Assembly: GCA_902633655.1 (NCBI GenBank)
Contig: CACPHA010000005.1
Coordinates: 1 to 49,186 of the forward strand
DNA from: Paracoccaceae bacterium
Lineage (GTDB): Bacteria; Pseudomonadota; Alphaproteobacteria; Rhodobacterales; Rhodobacteraceae
DNA length: 49,186 bases
Direction of reading: 5' to 3'
The notes beneath the pieces are model-generated. The model was not told where the DNA came from, searched no databases, and saw only the letters and a list, made by a program, of their open reading frames with translations. This document shows positions 19,034 to 28,543 of this stretch, piece by piece; position 1 is the first letter of the stretch, and every line of letters starts with the position of its first letter. Made by a program: the position numbers and the translations under genes.

Positions 19034-19861
19034 ATGTCCAATAGTCAGTTAAAAACTGCGATCGAAGCCGCTTGGGACTTAAGAGATCAAATCACTCCTC
19101 AAACAACCGGTGAACAACGCGAGGCAATTGAAGATACACTCAATGCATTGGACAGCGGTAAGTTACGGGTAGCAGCACGTCAGGAAAATGGCGCATGGCA
19201 TGTAAATCAATGGGCCAAAAAGGCTGTGCTTCTTGGGTTTCGGATTAAGGATATGGAAATCCAGGATGGAGGCCCGCAAGCATCAGGCTGGTGGGACAAG
19301 GTTGACAGCAAATTCAAAGACTGGGGTGATGATCAATGGCGTTCAGCAGGATTTCGAGCGGTGCCCAACTGTATTGTGCGTAAATCTGCCTTTATTGCCT
19401 CCGGCGTGGTATTGATGCCGTCATTTATAAACCTTGGCGCCTATGTAGACGAAGGCACTATGGTTGATACCTGGGCCACAGTGGGAAGTTGTGCACAGAT
19501 TGGTAAAAACGTGCATCTTTCAGGCGGTGCTGGGATCGGGGGGGTTCTTGAACCAATGCAAGCTGGTCCAACAATTATTGAAGATAATTGTTTTATTGGT
19601 GCACGGTCTGAGGTTGTCGAAGGCTGCATTGTTCGGGAAGGATCTGTCCTTGGTATGGGAGTCTATATCGGCCAATCTACAAAAATCGTTGATCGCGAGA
19701 CAGGCGATGTGATGTATGGCGAGGTCCCTCCATATTCCGTGGTTGTTTCTGGAAGCATGCCATCTAAAAACGGTATATATCTTTACTGTGCTGTTATTGT
19801 GAAGCGTGTGGATGAAAAAACCCGCAGCAAAACTGGCATTAATGAATTGTTGCGTGATTGA
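19034..19861 (+). CDS. dapD: 2,3,4,5-Tetrahydropyridine-2,6-dicarboxylate N-succinyltransferase
   Basis: DapD transfers succinyl from succinyl-CoA in the succinylase route to diaminopimelate and lysine. The protein (275 aa) has an N-terminal helical part and a left-handed beta-helix of hexapeptide repeats, including [38 protein letters not shown] and [19 protein letters not shown] lies 9 nt before the ATG. dapE, the desuccinylase of the same pathway, lies 1.1 kb downstream with two genes between, so this is a lysine/peptidoglycan precursor cluster. Confidence 0.97.
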   Translation: MSNSQLKTAIEAAWDLRDQITPQTTGEQREAIEDTLNALDSGKLRVAARQENGAWHVNQWAKKAVLLGFRIKDMEIQDGGPQASGWWDKVDSKFKDWGDDQWRSAGFRAVPNCIVRKSAFIASGVVLMPSFINLGAYVDEGTMVDTWATVGSCAQIGKNVHLSGGAGIGGVLEPMQAGPTIIEDNCFIGARSEVVEGCIVREGSVLGMGVYIGQSTKIVDRETGDVMYGEVPPYSVVVSGSMPSKNGIYLYCAVIVKRVDEKTRSKTGINELLRD

Positions 19862-19981
19862 TCCGGTACTAAGGATAGCGTTGGATAAAATAAGGGATGG
19901 AGCGTAATTACGGCCTCTTTGTGTCGCACGTAGGGGCTCTACCAAACTGGATATGAAGAGCGATAAGCGCTGGTTTAGATT

Positions 19982-20329
19982 ATGATCAAGAAACAAAAGC
20001 CGTCAAAAACTGAAGATGTTTTTACACTTGTCGTCCAGGTCGGTCGCTGCAAAGCAGATGGTTTACCTACCGGGTGTTCTGGGGCAGGTATCTTATGCTA
20101 TACAGCTGCCGCGACTGAAGACAAAGCTGTGCACGAAACGGTGAGATTGCTAAAGAAGGCTGACATGAACCCACTTGACGTTACTGGTTATGGAACGATT
20201 GTAGAACTTGAGTCAGATGGGCAGGTTTTATCAGATGAGGAAAAAGACCTAATGACCAAGGCCAAAGAGGAAAATTCTGTTGTTATTGCAGAAATCACCC
20301 CATTTTTCGAAAATATGTCTGAAAAATAA
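19982..20329 (+). CDS. Conserved hypothetical protein between dapD and dapE
   Basis: This 115-residue protein of unknown function was not assigned to a family. Visible features are a Cys-containing core (VVQVGRCKADGLPTGCSGAG followed by ILCYTAAA), an acidic C-terminal half, and no membrane segment or signal peptide. It is likely a real gene: codon use and composition resemble its neighbours, and its TAA overlaps the ATG of the HAD gene by one base. Position in the dap cluster suggests a housekeeping role, but none is claimed. Confidence 0.72.
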   Translation: MIKKQKPSKTEDVFTLVVQVGRCKADGLPTGCSGAGILCYTAAATEDKAVHETVRLLKKADMNPLDVTGYGTIVELESDGQVLSDEEKDLMTKAKEENSVVIAEITPFFENMSEK

Positions 20330-20973
20330 TGAAAACTGTATTTCTTGATCTTGACGGAACACTCACTGATGCCGGTCCGGGAATTCTGAATTCTGTGGCT
20401 TATACACTCGAAAAAATGGGACTTCCTTCTTTTGCGGGTGATGGTACTTGGATGGTGGGCCCGCCTTTATGGGACAGCTTTCGTCAACTCGGTGTTCCTG
20501 AGGATGCTCTGGATGATGCTGTACAACATTACAGAGACCGATATGGTCACACCGGATGGTCGGAAAACAGCTTATACGATGGTATTTTATCAGAGCTTAA
20601 GACGTTGAAATCGCTTGAATATAAACTTTGTATTGCTACATCTAAACATAAGACGTATGCTCGAAAAATCACCCAATATTTCGGTATTGCTGAATATATG
20701 GATCATGAGTTTGGATCAAATAGTGACGGAACACATGCGGATAAAACCTCTTTAATTCGCTATGGTATGACCCAATCAGATGCCAGCTCTGATCAATGCG
20801 TTATGGTGGGTGATCGCCATTACGATATTATCGGTGCTCAGAATAATGGATTGCGTTCTTTAGGTGTGGCTTATGGCTATGGTGGGCGCCAGGAACTTGA
20901 AAAAGCTGGTGCAACAGAGATAATTTCAAAACCATCTGACCTTGCTGAAGCTATCATAACGCTTTTATCATAA
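20329..20973 (+). CDS. HAD-family hydrolase, phosphoglycolate phosphatase-like
   Basis: This haloacid dehalogenase-fold phosphatase has 214 aa. Motif I is FLDLDGTLTD at residues 4-13 with the nucleophilic Asp. Motif II falls in LCIATSK, and motif III/IV in CVMVGDRHYDIIGAQNNGL. The cap domain between motif I and II is of the helical C1 type, as in Gph/PGP enzymes. It overlaps the preceding gene by one base and dapE follows after 12 nt, so it is co-transcribed with the dap genes. The substrate cannot be deduced; phosphoglycolate or another small phosphate ester is likely. Confidence 0.88.
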   Translation: MKTVFLDLDGTLTDAGPGILNSVAYTLEKMGLPSFAGDGTWMVGPPLWDSFRQLGVPEDALDDAVQHYRDRYGHTGWSENSLYDGILSELKTLKSLEYKLCIATSKHKTYARKITQYFGIAEYMDHEFGSNSDGTHADKTSLIRYGMTQSDASSDQCVMVGDRHYDIIGAQNNGLRSLGVAYGYGGRQELEKAGATEIISKPSDLAEAIITLLS

Positions 20974-20985
20974 AAGGCCCTAGAA

Positions 20986-22131
20986 ATGCCGTACATTGAT
21001 CCAGTTGATTTGACCGTGAAATTGATCCGATGCCCTTCTGTCACACCAAACGAAGCCGGTGCGTTGACACTTTTACAGGAACTTTTGGAGCAAAACGGAT
21101 TTAAATGCACTCGCGTACCCCGTGGAAAAGTTGATAATCTATTTGCACGGTGGGGCGAGGGGCGTAATGGCGTAACATTTGGATTTAACGGACACACGGA
21201 TGTCGTTCCTGTCGGGGACCTGAAAGCTTGGAGCGTAGATCCTTTTGGCGCTGAGCAAAATGAAGGGTTTCTTTATGGTCGTGGGTCTGTTGACATGAAA
21301 TCCGGCGTGGCTGCCTTCGTTGCAGCAGCTATTGATTTTGTGAAAAGCTCACCACCAGATGGTTCAATTGTCATTGCGATTACCGGAGATGAAGAAGGTG
21401 ACGCGATCGATGGCACCACAGCGCTTCTGGACTGGATGAAAAAAAATAACGAACAAATAGATCACTGCCTTGTGGGTGAACCAACATGCCCTGAAACCTT
21501 TGGCGATATGATAAAAATTGGTCGGCGTGGGTCGATAACCGCATTTTTTACCGCAAATGGTGTGCAAGGTCATTCTGCCTATCCCCATCTTGCTAAAAAT
21601 CCAATTCCTGCAATGGTTCGCCTGATGGATGGGCTTGCCGATCGTGAGTTGGATCAAGGGACCGAACATTTTGATCCTTCAAATTTGGCAATTACAACCA
21701 TTGATACGGGAAACCCTGTGAATAATGTGATCCCTGGCCAAATTAAAGCGACGGTGAACATCCGATTCAATGATGCGCATTCTGGTCAAAGCCTCAGTGA
21801 CTGGATCATGGAGCAGACAAACCGGGTGGCCCATCAGACAGGAATTGAATTTAGCGTGGACATTAAAAGGTCCGGGGAAAGCTTCCTGACTTTGCCAGGA
21901 CAACTGTCTAGCATCATTTCAAATGCGGTTTATGCAGAAACGGGTAAAACACCAGCGCTTTCAACAACTGGTGGGACGTCAGATGCGCGTTTCGTTAAAG
22001 ATATATGTCCTGTCGTTGAATTTGGGCTTGTGGGGAAAAGGATGCATGGTGTTGATGAGCGTGTAGCGGTAGAGCAAATACATTCTCTAAAGGCCGTCTA
22101 TACGCGTGTATTGCAAGATTATTTTGCGTAG
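20986..22131 (+). CDS. dapE: Succinyl-diaminopimelate desuccinylase
   Basis: DapE is a di-zinc M20-family peptidase-like enzyme of 381 aa that releases succinate from N-succinyl-LL-diaminopimelate. Zinc-binding elements are [11 protein letters not shown] (first His and Asp), [11 protein letters not shown], and [13 protein letters not shown] (catalytic Glu and ligand). VGEPTC is a further ligand region, and the final histidine lies in [11 protein letters not shown]. The lid domain has [14 protein letters not shown]. This completes, with dapD, the succinylase branch. A decayed glycosyltransferase gene begins 8 nt after the stop. Confidence 0.97.
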   Translation: MPYIDPVDLTVKLIRCPSVTPNEAGALTLLQELLEQNGFKCTRVPRGKVDNLFARWGEGRNGVTFGFNGHTDVVPVGDLKAWSVDPFGAEQNEGFLYGRGSVDMKSGVAAFVAAAIDFVKSSPPDGSIVIAITGDEEGDAIDGTTALLDWMKKNNEQIDHCLVGEPTCPETFGDMIKIGRRGSITAFFTANGVQGHSAYPHLAKNPIPAMVRLMDGLADRELDQGTEHFDPSNLAITTIDTGNPVNNVIPGQIKATVNIRFNDAHSGQSLSDWIMEQTNRVAHQTGIEFSVDIKRSGESFLTLPGQLSSIISNAVYAETGKTPALSTTGGTSDARFVKDICPVVEFGLVGKRMHGVDERVAVEQIHSLKAVYTRVLQDYFA

Positions 22132-22138
22132 ACACATT

Positions 22139-22723
22139 GTGCAAAATCAACTGGTATTTATGCTAAAAGAACCTTGAGCTGGGCGCGTGAAAACGCGCTT
22201 AGGTAACGAAATTGGGATGGTCCCAGCCGCATGGTGGTTTCGCCATCAATTCCGCAGCCTTCTGCGCCGGCTGTCTGAACCTAGGTGGATGATAACGCTT
22301 GCCGTGACCCCAGATTGAGCTAAATTTCCAACAGGTAATTGGCCTGCCCATTTTTCACGATTACCACAGGGGTAGGGCGATTTGGGACAACACACGCACA
22401 GGATATTCTCAAACGCTTGGTGGGGGCCAGTTTGCACTATTGGCGCTGATATTCCAGACATCTCAAAGCACCACATACGTAAGGCTTTCAAAGTTTTAAG
22501 GGGCAATGATTGGGTTTTTGGTCCAGCCTCGGATGGTGGCTATTGGCTAATTGGTACAAGGCGCATTTCCCTTCATCCTCCAAACCTTTTCAAAAAGCTT
22601 CGTTGGTCTAGTAAAGACACGCTTTTTGATACGCTTAAAATATTGCTAAATGCCCGCATTGGTTTGATTGATGCCCTCAGGGATATAGATACATTGAGTG
22701 ACTTGCAAAAATGCAACTTATGA
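22139..22723 (+). pseudogene. DUF2064/TIGR04282 glycosyltransferase remnant with three in-frame stops
   Basis: Read in one frame from a GTG at 22139, the sequence follows this glycosyltransferase-A-like family. It shows FMLKEP*AGRVKTRLGNEIG, MVPAAWWFRHQ, TIGADIPDISKHHIRKAFK and DWVFGPASDGGYWLIG, to a stop at 22723. Three stops interrupt it: TGA 22175-22177 where Arg or His is usual, TGA 22316-22318, and TAG 22373-22375. No frameshift is evident over about 195 codons, so the damage is point mutation only. The 22382-22723 part remains open but would lack the nucleotide-binding N-terminus. This gene follows dapE in several Rhodobacterales, as recalled. Confidence 0.85.
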
Positions 22724-22778
22724 TTCAGGGCTCGTAAATGCCAATGACCCTCTGCTATTCACATGATAAAGAGATTTC

Positions 22779-25025
22779 ATGACAAAACTACCCCAGCGTG
22801 CAGATATTTTGGAGTGGATCGCGCAACATCCAATGCAAAGAACAAAAAGAGACATCACAAAAGCATTTTGTTTAAAGGGGGCTAAGCGCGTTGAACTTAA
22901 AAAACTTCTCAAAAAACTTCAAGAGGAAGGCGTATTGGAGAAAGACAAAAAATTTTACCAAAATCCAGACGTCCTCCCGCCAGTAACGCTTTTGCGTATT
23001 TCCCATAAATCTGAAGAAGGTTATTTGTTTGCCAATGCTCCAGAATGGTTGGGTCGATCTGGAGAACCAGAAATTATTATGGTTTTGCGCCCAAACGATA
23101 AAGCGCTTAGCTTTGGTGACAAAGTGCTGGCGCGGGTGCAATTGATCAATCCTGAGACAGATCAATACGAAGCTCGCGTCATCCGGAAATTAGGTGTGCC
23201 AGGCGAAAAGGTGCTTGGAATTTTTAGGATCGGCCCGGCAGGGGCGCGGATCATTCCAATCGAAAGAAGTGGCAAAGAATGGCGGGTCCAATACGGTTAC
23301 ACGCAGGGTGCGAAAGATGGTGAATTGGTCGAGGCAGAACGAAAAGGTCCATCGGTTCGTTTGGGCTTGCCCCAAGCCCAGATCGTTGCCCGGTTGGGCG
23401 ACCCGTCACAGCCTAAAACAATTTCTCTAATTGCGATGCATCAGCACAACATTCCAGACGATTTTCCAAAAGCGGTCTTACGGGAAGCAGAGCAAGATTG
23501 GACGATTTCTGACGCAGGAAGAGAAGATCTTCGAGAGTTACCTTTCATCACTATAGATCCGCCAGACGCGAGAGACCATGATGATGCCTGTTATGCAGTG
23601 CCAGACGATGATCCCAATAACCAAGGGGGATATATCATCTGGGTCGCAATTGCAGATGTTGCTCATTATGTAAGGCCCGGGACGGCCTTGGACAAAGAGG
23701 CTCTGAACCGCGGAAATTCAACGTATTTCCTGGACCGGGTCGCGCCAATGCTGCCTGACCACCTCTCTGGTGACTTATGTAGCCTTCACGAAGGTGTCGA
23801 TCGATTCTGTATTGCAGTTAAAATGAAAATAGATACCGAGGGAAGAAAACTTTCGCATAGCTTCCACCGTGGGATTATGCGGTCGGCGGCAACCCTGTCC
23901 TATGAACAGGTCCAATCTGCTTTTGATGGGGAAACGCATGAATTGGCTGGAACAATATTAAACCAAGTGATCATCCCCATATATCACGCCTATCACGTCC
24001 TTTTGAAAGCGCGCGAAAAGCGCCAACCGCTTGCCTTGGATTTACCAGAAAGACAGATTGAGTTGAGTGAAAATGGAACAGTTACGGCAGTTAAATTCAA
24101 AGATCGGTTGGACTCGAACCGTTTAATAGAAGAATTCATGATTCTTGCAAATGTTGCTGCTGCTGAAACACTCAGTACCAAAAAAAAGCCCCTCTTGTTT
24201 CGGGTGCACGAACATCCAGCAAAAGAAAAATTAGATGCATTGCGCGAAACGGCACAGTCCTGTGGTCTGGTTTTAGCCAAAGGTCAAGTTCTGAAAACAT
24301 CGCACATCAATGTCCTATTGACTGCCGCACGTGACATCGACCAGTCAGAATTGATTAATATGTCAACGTTGCGAGCCATGAGCCAAGCCTACTACAATCC
24401 CGAAAACATCGGTCATTTTGGCTTAGCACTGCGGTCATATGCGCACTTCACCTCACCAATTCGCCGATATGCAGATCTTATTGTGCATCGCAGCCTTATT
24501 TCCGCACATGCCTGGAAGGATGATGGATTAACTTACAACGATGTAGAAAATTTACCCAATACAGCTGAGCAGATATCTCATACAGAACGCAGGTCTATGA
24601 TGGCCGAACGGGACACAGTAGATCGTTATCTTGCCGCTTATCTATCAGAGCGCAAAGGGGTTGAATTCACAGGTCGCATTAGTGGGGTAGTGAAATTTGG
24701 CGTCTTTGTGCGACTTGATGAAACAGGCGCCGAAGGTCTTGTTCCTATACGGAGAATATCGCGTGAATTTTTTCATTATAAAAAATCTATAAATACTCTT
24801 CAGGGGTCGGAAACTGGTTTTGAAGTAACTTTAGGACAACCCGTACTTGTGCGCTTGGTAGACACCATGGCTGAGGCGGGTGGGATAACTTTTGATCTTT
24901 TGGAAGTAGAAGGTAAAGTTCTTCCTTCCGGTACAGGACGGCAACGGATAATTAAAAAGGCAAAGTACAAGAAAGCCAAGGGGCGCCGGTTAAAGGTAAA
25001 TGACTCCAAAAAGAAAAGGCGTTAA
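22779..25025 (+). CDS. rnr: Ribonuclease R
   Basis: This processive 3'-5' exoribonuclease (748 aa) can degrade structured RNA. The N-terminal winged-helix region is followed by cold-shock-type RNA-binding segments. The RNB catalytic domain begins around residue 250, with the magnesium-binding ITIDPPDARDHDDACYAVPD, then FLDRVAPMLPDHLS, and YAHFTSPIRRYADLIVHR later. An S1 domain follows around residue 630-710 (GRISGVVKFGVFVRLDETGAEG), and the tail is lysine-rich (GRRLKVNDSKKKRR). The ATG is preceded by AAAGAGA. The last 26 nt overlap the transglycosylase start. Confidence 0.97.
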   Translation: MTKLPQRADILEWIAQHPMQRTKRDITKAFCLKGAKRVELKKLLKKLQEEGVLEKDKKFYQNPDVLPPVTLLRISHKSEEGYLFANAPEWLGRSGEPEIIMVLRPNDKALSFGDKVLARVQLINPETDQYEARVIRKLGVPGEKVLGIFRIGPAGARIIPIERSGKEWRVQYGYTQGAKDGELVEAERKGPSVRLGLPQAQIVARLGDPSQPKTISLIAMHQHNIPDDFPKAVLREAEQDWTISDAGREDLRELPFITIDPPDARDHDDACYAVPDDDPNNQGGYIIWVAIADVAHYVRPGTALDKEALNRGNSTYFLDRVAPMLPDHLSGDLCSLHEGVDRFCIAVKMKIDTEGRKLSHSFHRGIMRSAATLSYEQVQSAFDGETHELAGTILNQVIIPIYHAYHVLLKAREKRQPLALDLPERQIELSENGTVTAVKFKDRLDSNRLIEEFMILANVAAAETLSTKKKPLLFRVHEHPAKEKLDALRETAQSCGLVLAKGQVLKTSHINVLLTAARDIDQSELINMSTLRAMSQAYYNPENIGHFGLALRSYAHFTSPIRRYADLIVHRSLISAHAWKDDGLTYNDVENLPNTAEQISHTERRSMMAERDTVDRYLAAYLSERKGVEFTGRISGVVKFGVFVRLDETGAEGLVPIRRISREFFHYKKSINTLQGSETGFEVTLGQPVLVRLVDTMAEAGGITFDLLEVEGKVLPSGTGRQRIIKKAKYKKAKGRRLKVNDSKKKRR

Positions 25026-26145
25026 ATTGCAATCTGAGGGGACATTCAGGAATTGGCTAAATGGGTTTCGGGCAAGATATTTGAACGAATTAGACCCTAA
25101 GAGAGTTGATGACTTTTTGTTTCGGGTTAGGTTTCTACCGGACATATTGCAAAAAGATAAAAATCAAGCTGAATTCTCACTGTCCTTATCGGATTATATC
25201 AACCGCGTTTGCACTGAAGATCGATTAAGCCTAGGGCAGAAACTTTATGATGAGTGGTTCAAGCCATTAAAGGAAATTGAAAAAACCTATGGTGTACAGG
25301 CCCCGATCCTTATGTCAATTTGGGGTATCGAAACATCCTATGGCCAGATAAGGGGCGATTATCAGGTATTTTCTGCTTTATCTACGTTGGCTTTTGATGG
25401 GCGACGACGGACGTTCTTTGAAACAGAATTGTTCGCAGCTATAAAAATTGCTGATCAATATAACGTGCCATCGAAAACCTTGACCGGCAGTTGGGCTGGT
25501 GCAATGGGGCATATGCAATTTATGCCAACAATCTATCAAGAACACGCTATTGATTTTGACAGGGATGGGTTTGCCGATATTTGGTCAGAAAACCCGATTG
25601 ATGCTTTGGCTTCTACGGCTGCATATCTTGCCTATCATGGGTGGGATGGCTCCTTGCCATGGGGAAATAAGGTGACGTTGCCCAAGTCATTTGAATATGA
25701 ATTGACAGCACCAAAGTTGCAAAAACCCGTGTCTTATTGGGAATATTTGGGACTATCAGGGCTTCCAGAGGATAAACACGCAATGGGGTCTATTATCGTA
25801 CCGAATGGGGTGTTTGGACCGGCATTTTGGGTGAGTGAGAATTTTGATGTTTTGAAGATTTATAATAAAGCGATTTCCTATGTTCTTTCTGTTGGGCTTT
25901 TGAGTCAAGGTTTAAAAACTGGCGAATACCTACAGCTTGATTGGCCAAGAGAAACGCGACCATTGAAGCGAAGTGAAATGCAGAATCTTCAGAAACGGTT
26001 GAGTGATATTGGATGCGATACAAAGGGCTGCGATGGATTTTTTGGCCCAAATACAGAATTTGCCATACGCAGATTTCAAAAGAAAAATGGCCTTATCGCA
26101 GATGGCTATCCCAGCCCAAACCTCTTAGCGCGCTTGGGTCTGTGA
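25000..26145 (+). CDS. MltB-like lytic murein transglycosylase without a visible signal peptide
   Basis: This 381-residue protein has an MltB/SLT_2 domain (about residues 15-280) and a C-terminal peptidoglycan-binding_1 domain (about 325-378, QNLQKRLSDIGCDTKGCDGF). The catalytic glutamate is in SIWGIETSYGQIRGDYQV; GSWAGAMGHMQFMPTIY and DIWSENPIDALASTAAYLA are strongly conserved. The N-terminus is MTPKRKGVKLQSEGTFRNWL. It is basic and hydrophilic, with no hydrophobic core, whereas such enzymes are normally exported. The ATG is preceded directly by an in-frame TAA, so no longer form is possible. Either export is lost or another route is used; the enzyme may be non-functional in the envelope. 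Confidence 0.9.
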   Translation: MTPKRKGVKLQSEGTFRNWLNGFRARYLNELDPKRVDDFLFRVRFLPDILQKDKNQAEFSLSLSDYINRVCTEDRLSLGQKLYDEWFKPLKEIEKTYGVQAPILMSIWGIETSYGQIRGDYQVFSALSTLAFDGRRRTFFETELFAAIKIADQYNVPSKTLTGSWAGAMGHMQFMPTIYQEHAIDFDRDGFADIWSENPIDALASTAAYLAYHGWDGSLPWGNKVTLPKSFEYELTAPKLQKPVSYWEYLGLSGLPEDKHAMGSIIVPNGVFGPAFWVSENFDVLKIYNKAISYVLSVGLLSQGLKTGEYLQLDWPRETRPLKRSEMQNLQKRLSDIGCDTKGCDGFFGPNTEFAIRRFQKKNGLIADGYPSPNLLARLGL

Positions 26146-26171
26146 AATAGGAATCAAACTGGCAGGATCGA

Positions 26172-28523
26172 TTAACCCTCACCGAACGGAATCCACACCG
26201 TTTTTATTTCCGTTGCGGCGTCAAGAAACTCTTTACCTTCGCCGGTTTCCCCAAGCCAATCTCTATCGTACCCGTAATTGACCCAGCTTCGTTTTAGGTT
26301 CAAGGATGCCCCTTGCTCTATGGTTTTTGACAGGTCTTTTGATGAAAAGCTCCAGATTGCATCGATGTTCATATGTTTTGCCAAAGTGTCACAAAGGTCT
26401 TGGTGTGTTCCCGTTAGGATGCTGACTACGCCCTTGGGCACATCAGATGTGTCCAATATCTGATAAAATTCTGTAGCCACTAGCGGATAAGCTTCAGAGG
26501 CAACCATGATCATGCGATTTCCCATGCTTAATCCGGGCGCCAAGGTGGATATCAAACCCAATAAAGGCCAATCATCAGGGCAAATGACTCCAATTTTACC
26601 AACGGGTTCGTTCAGTTTAAGGGCAAGCCCGCGTATTGGAACATTTCTGATGTCACCATCAAATTTATCCGCCCATGCTGCATAAGTGAAAAGACGATCA
26701 ATGCTCGCCTCGACTTCTTTTTGACCGTTCCTGCGCCCAGTAAGCTTGTTGATTAATTTTGCAAGTTCTTCACTGCGCGCAGATATATTTTCAGCCATAT
26801 AATATAGAATTTGCGCCCGCAGATGCCCATGCGTCTCTGACCAGGATGCAGCTTTATCCGCTGCTTCAACTGCGTTACGGATATCCTTTCGGTTGGCAAG
26901 TGGCACGTGACTTACAAATTGGGACTTTGCATCAAACACTGGGCTTGAATAGCCGCTATCCGGACGAACTTGTTTGCCCCCAACATAAAGCTTTGCTGTG
27001 CGGTCCAAAGAATAAGCAGCCCTAATAGAGCCATAATTCGGCTGAATAGGCACTGACTTTTTAAGCTTTGTATCACGTGGTTTTGTATAGGCTGTTAAGC
27101 CTTCCCACCCGCCTTCACGACCAAAACCGCTTTCGCGCATACCGCCGAAACTGGCGCTTGCATCAAACATGTTTGTCCCATTTACCCAGACGACACCCGC
27201 CTTCAGTTTGGGAGTTAATCCAAGGCACAGATTAACATTTTCGCTCCAGACCGATGCAGCCAGACCATAACGGGTGTCATTTGCAAGTTTTGCGGCTTCT
27301 TCTGAAGTGCGAAAGGTTGTTGCGACAAGAACAGGCCCAAAGATTTCCTCCTGCATCAGCGTATCAGCAGTTTCCAATCCAGTGATTAGGGTGGGTGGAA
27401 AATAGCATCCCTTCTCGGGAAGGCCTTCTTCGATTTGAAACATCTGGCCGGTTTGGTTTTCAGATAAAAGGTTCGTAATGCGTGTCTTTTGAACTGGATC
27501 GATAACGGCGCCAATATCAATCGATTTGTCCATTGGGTTCCCCACGCGCAATTTTTTCATACGGTTTTTGATTTTTCCAATCAACCTCTCAGCAACGCCT
27601 TCTTGCATCAAAAGCCTTGAACCAGCACAGCATACTTGTCCTTGATTAAGCCATATGGCATCTACAATACCTTCAACGGCGCTGTCCAAATCTGCATCAT
27701 CAAAGACGATAAATGGCGACTTTCCACCAAGCTCCAAAGTCAACGACTTCCCTGTTCCAGCCGTTGCTTCCCGAATTTTTCGACCCACTTCGGTCGATCC
27801 AGTAAATGCAATTTTGTTAATGTTAGGCTCGGAAACGATTATTTCACCGGCACGCCCATCGCCGGTGACAATATTGACCACGCCATCGGGCAGACCGGCG
27901 TCTTGACACAGTTCGGCAAACAATAATGCAGTAAGAGAAGTGTATTCCGCCGGCTTTAAAACCACCGTATTTCCCATGGCAAGAGCAGGGGCAACTTTCC
28001 AAGCAAGCATCAATAGAGGAAAATTCCATGGGATGATTTGTCCGCAGACGCCCAGCGGTTTGCGATCACGCAAGATTTTTTCTATAAGTTGCGCCATTCC
28101 GGCGTGATAGTAAAAATGGCGTTGTGCCAGCGGTATATCGATATCGCGGCTTTCGCGGATTGGTTTACCGTTATCAAGGGTTTCAAGGGTTGCAAAAAGC
28201 CGGCTTTGTTTTTGTAGAATCCGGGCGATTGCATAAAGGATTTTGGCACGTCCATGACCGCCTATTGCCTCCCAACCAGGTTGGGCCGAACGTGCAGATT
28301 TAATAGCCATAGACACTATTTTTTCAGTGGCCTGACTGACCTTAGCCAATTCGTTCATAGTTGCTGGATTGATCGAGGAAAACAGATTTCCAGGTTTTGT
28401 AAACTTCCCACCAATGAAATGACCAAATTCGCAGTTATGAGAGGCTATCCATTTAAAAGCCTCTTCGCTTGCTTCGGGAGCTCTACCGTAGTCCATCGTT
28501 TCAAAAATCTGACTAATACTCAT
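26172..28523 (-). CDS. ALDH16-type double-domain aldehyde dehydrogenase
   Basis: This 783-residue protein has two aldehyde dehydrogenase modules. The first (about 20-500) is complete: ELGGKSPFIVFDDAD holds the catalytic base region, NQGQVCCAGSRL the nucleophilic cysteine, and EEIFGPVL the cofactor region. The second (about 510-783, from AKLYVGGKQV) resembles an ALDH N-terminal domain but has no matching catalytic cysteine. This layout is that of the ALDH16 family, known from Rhodobacterales such as Loktanella, where the second module serves assembly. It is followed by deoC upstream on the same strand (20-nt gap), suggesting oxidation of acetaldehyde from deoxyribose phosphate cleavage. The stop is 26 nt from the mltB-like stop. 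Confidence 0.92.
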   Translation of the reverse strand: MSISQIFETMDYGRAPEASEEAFKWIASHNCEFGHFIGGKFTKPGNLFSSINPATMNELAKVSQATEKIVSMAIKSARSAQPGWEAIGGHGRAKILYAIARILQKQSRLFATLETLDNGKPIRESRDIDIPLAQRHFYYHAGMAQLIEKILRDRKPLGVCGQIIPWNFPLLMLAWKVAPALAMGNTVVLKPAEYTSLTALLFAELCQDAGLPDGVVNIVTGDGRAGEIIVSEPNINKIAFTGSTEVGRKIREATAGTGKSLTLELGGKSPFIVFDDADLDSAVEGIVDAIWLNQGQVCCAGSRLLMQEGVAERLIGKIKNRMKKLRVGNPMDKSIDIGAVIDPVQKTRITNLLSENQTGQMFQIEEGLPEKGCYFPPTLITGLETADTLMQEEIFGPVLVATTFRTSEEAAKLANDTRYGLAASVWSENVNLCLGLTPKLKAGVVWVNGTNMFDASASFGGMRESGFGREGGWEGLTAYTKPRDTKLKKSVPIQPNYGSIRAAYSLDRTAKLYVGGKQVRPDSGYSSPVFDAKSQFVSHVPLANRKDIRNAVEAADKAASWSETHGHLRAQILYYMAENISARSEELAKLINKLTGRRNGQKEVEASIDRLFTYAAWADKFDGDIRNVPIRGLALKLNEPVGKIGVICPDDWPLLGLISTLAPGLSMGNRMIMVASEAYPLVATEFYQILDTSDVPKGVVSILTGTHQDLCDTLAKHMNIDAIWSFSSKDLSKTIEQGASLNLKRSWVNYGYDRDWLGETGEGKEFLDAATEIKTVWIPFGEG

Positions 28524-28543
28524 GGGTTTTCTCCAAAATAGGA

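Noticed and set aside
22246-22506. Minus-strand frame across the decayed glycosyltransferase
   Set aside because: A shadow of the plus-strand pseudogene, which shows clear family motifs.
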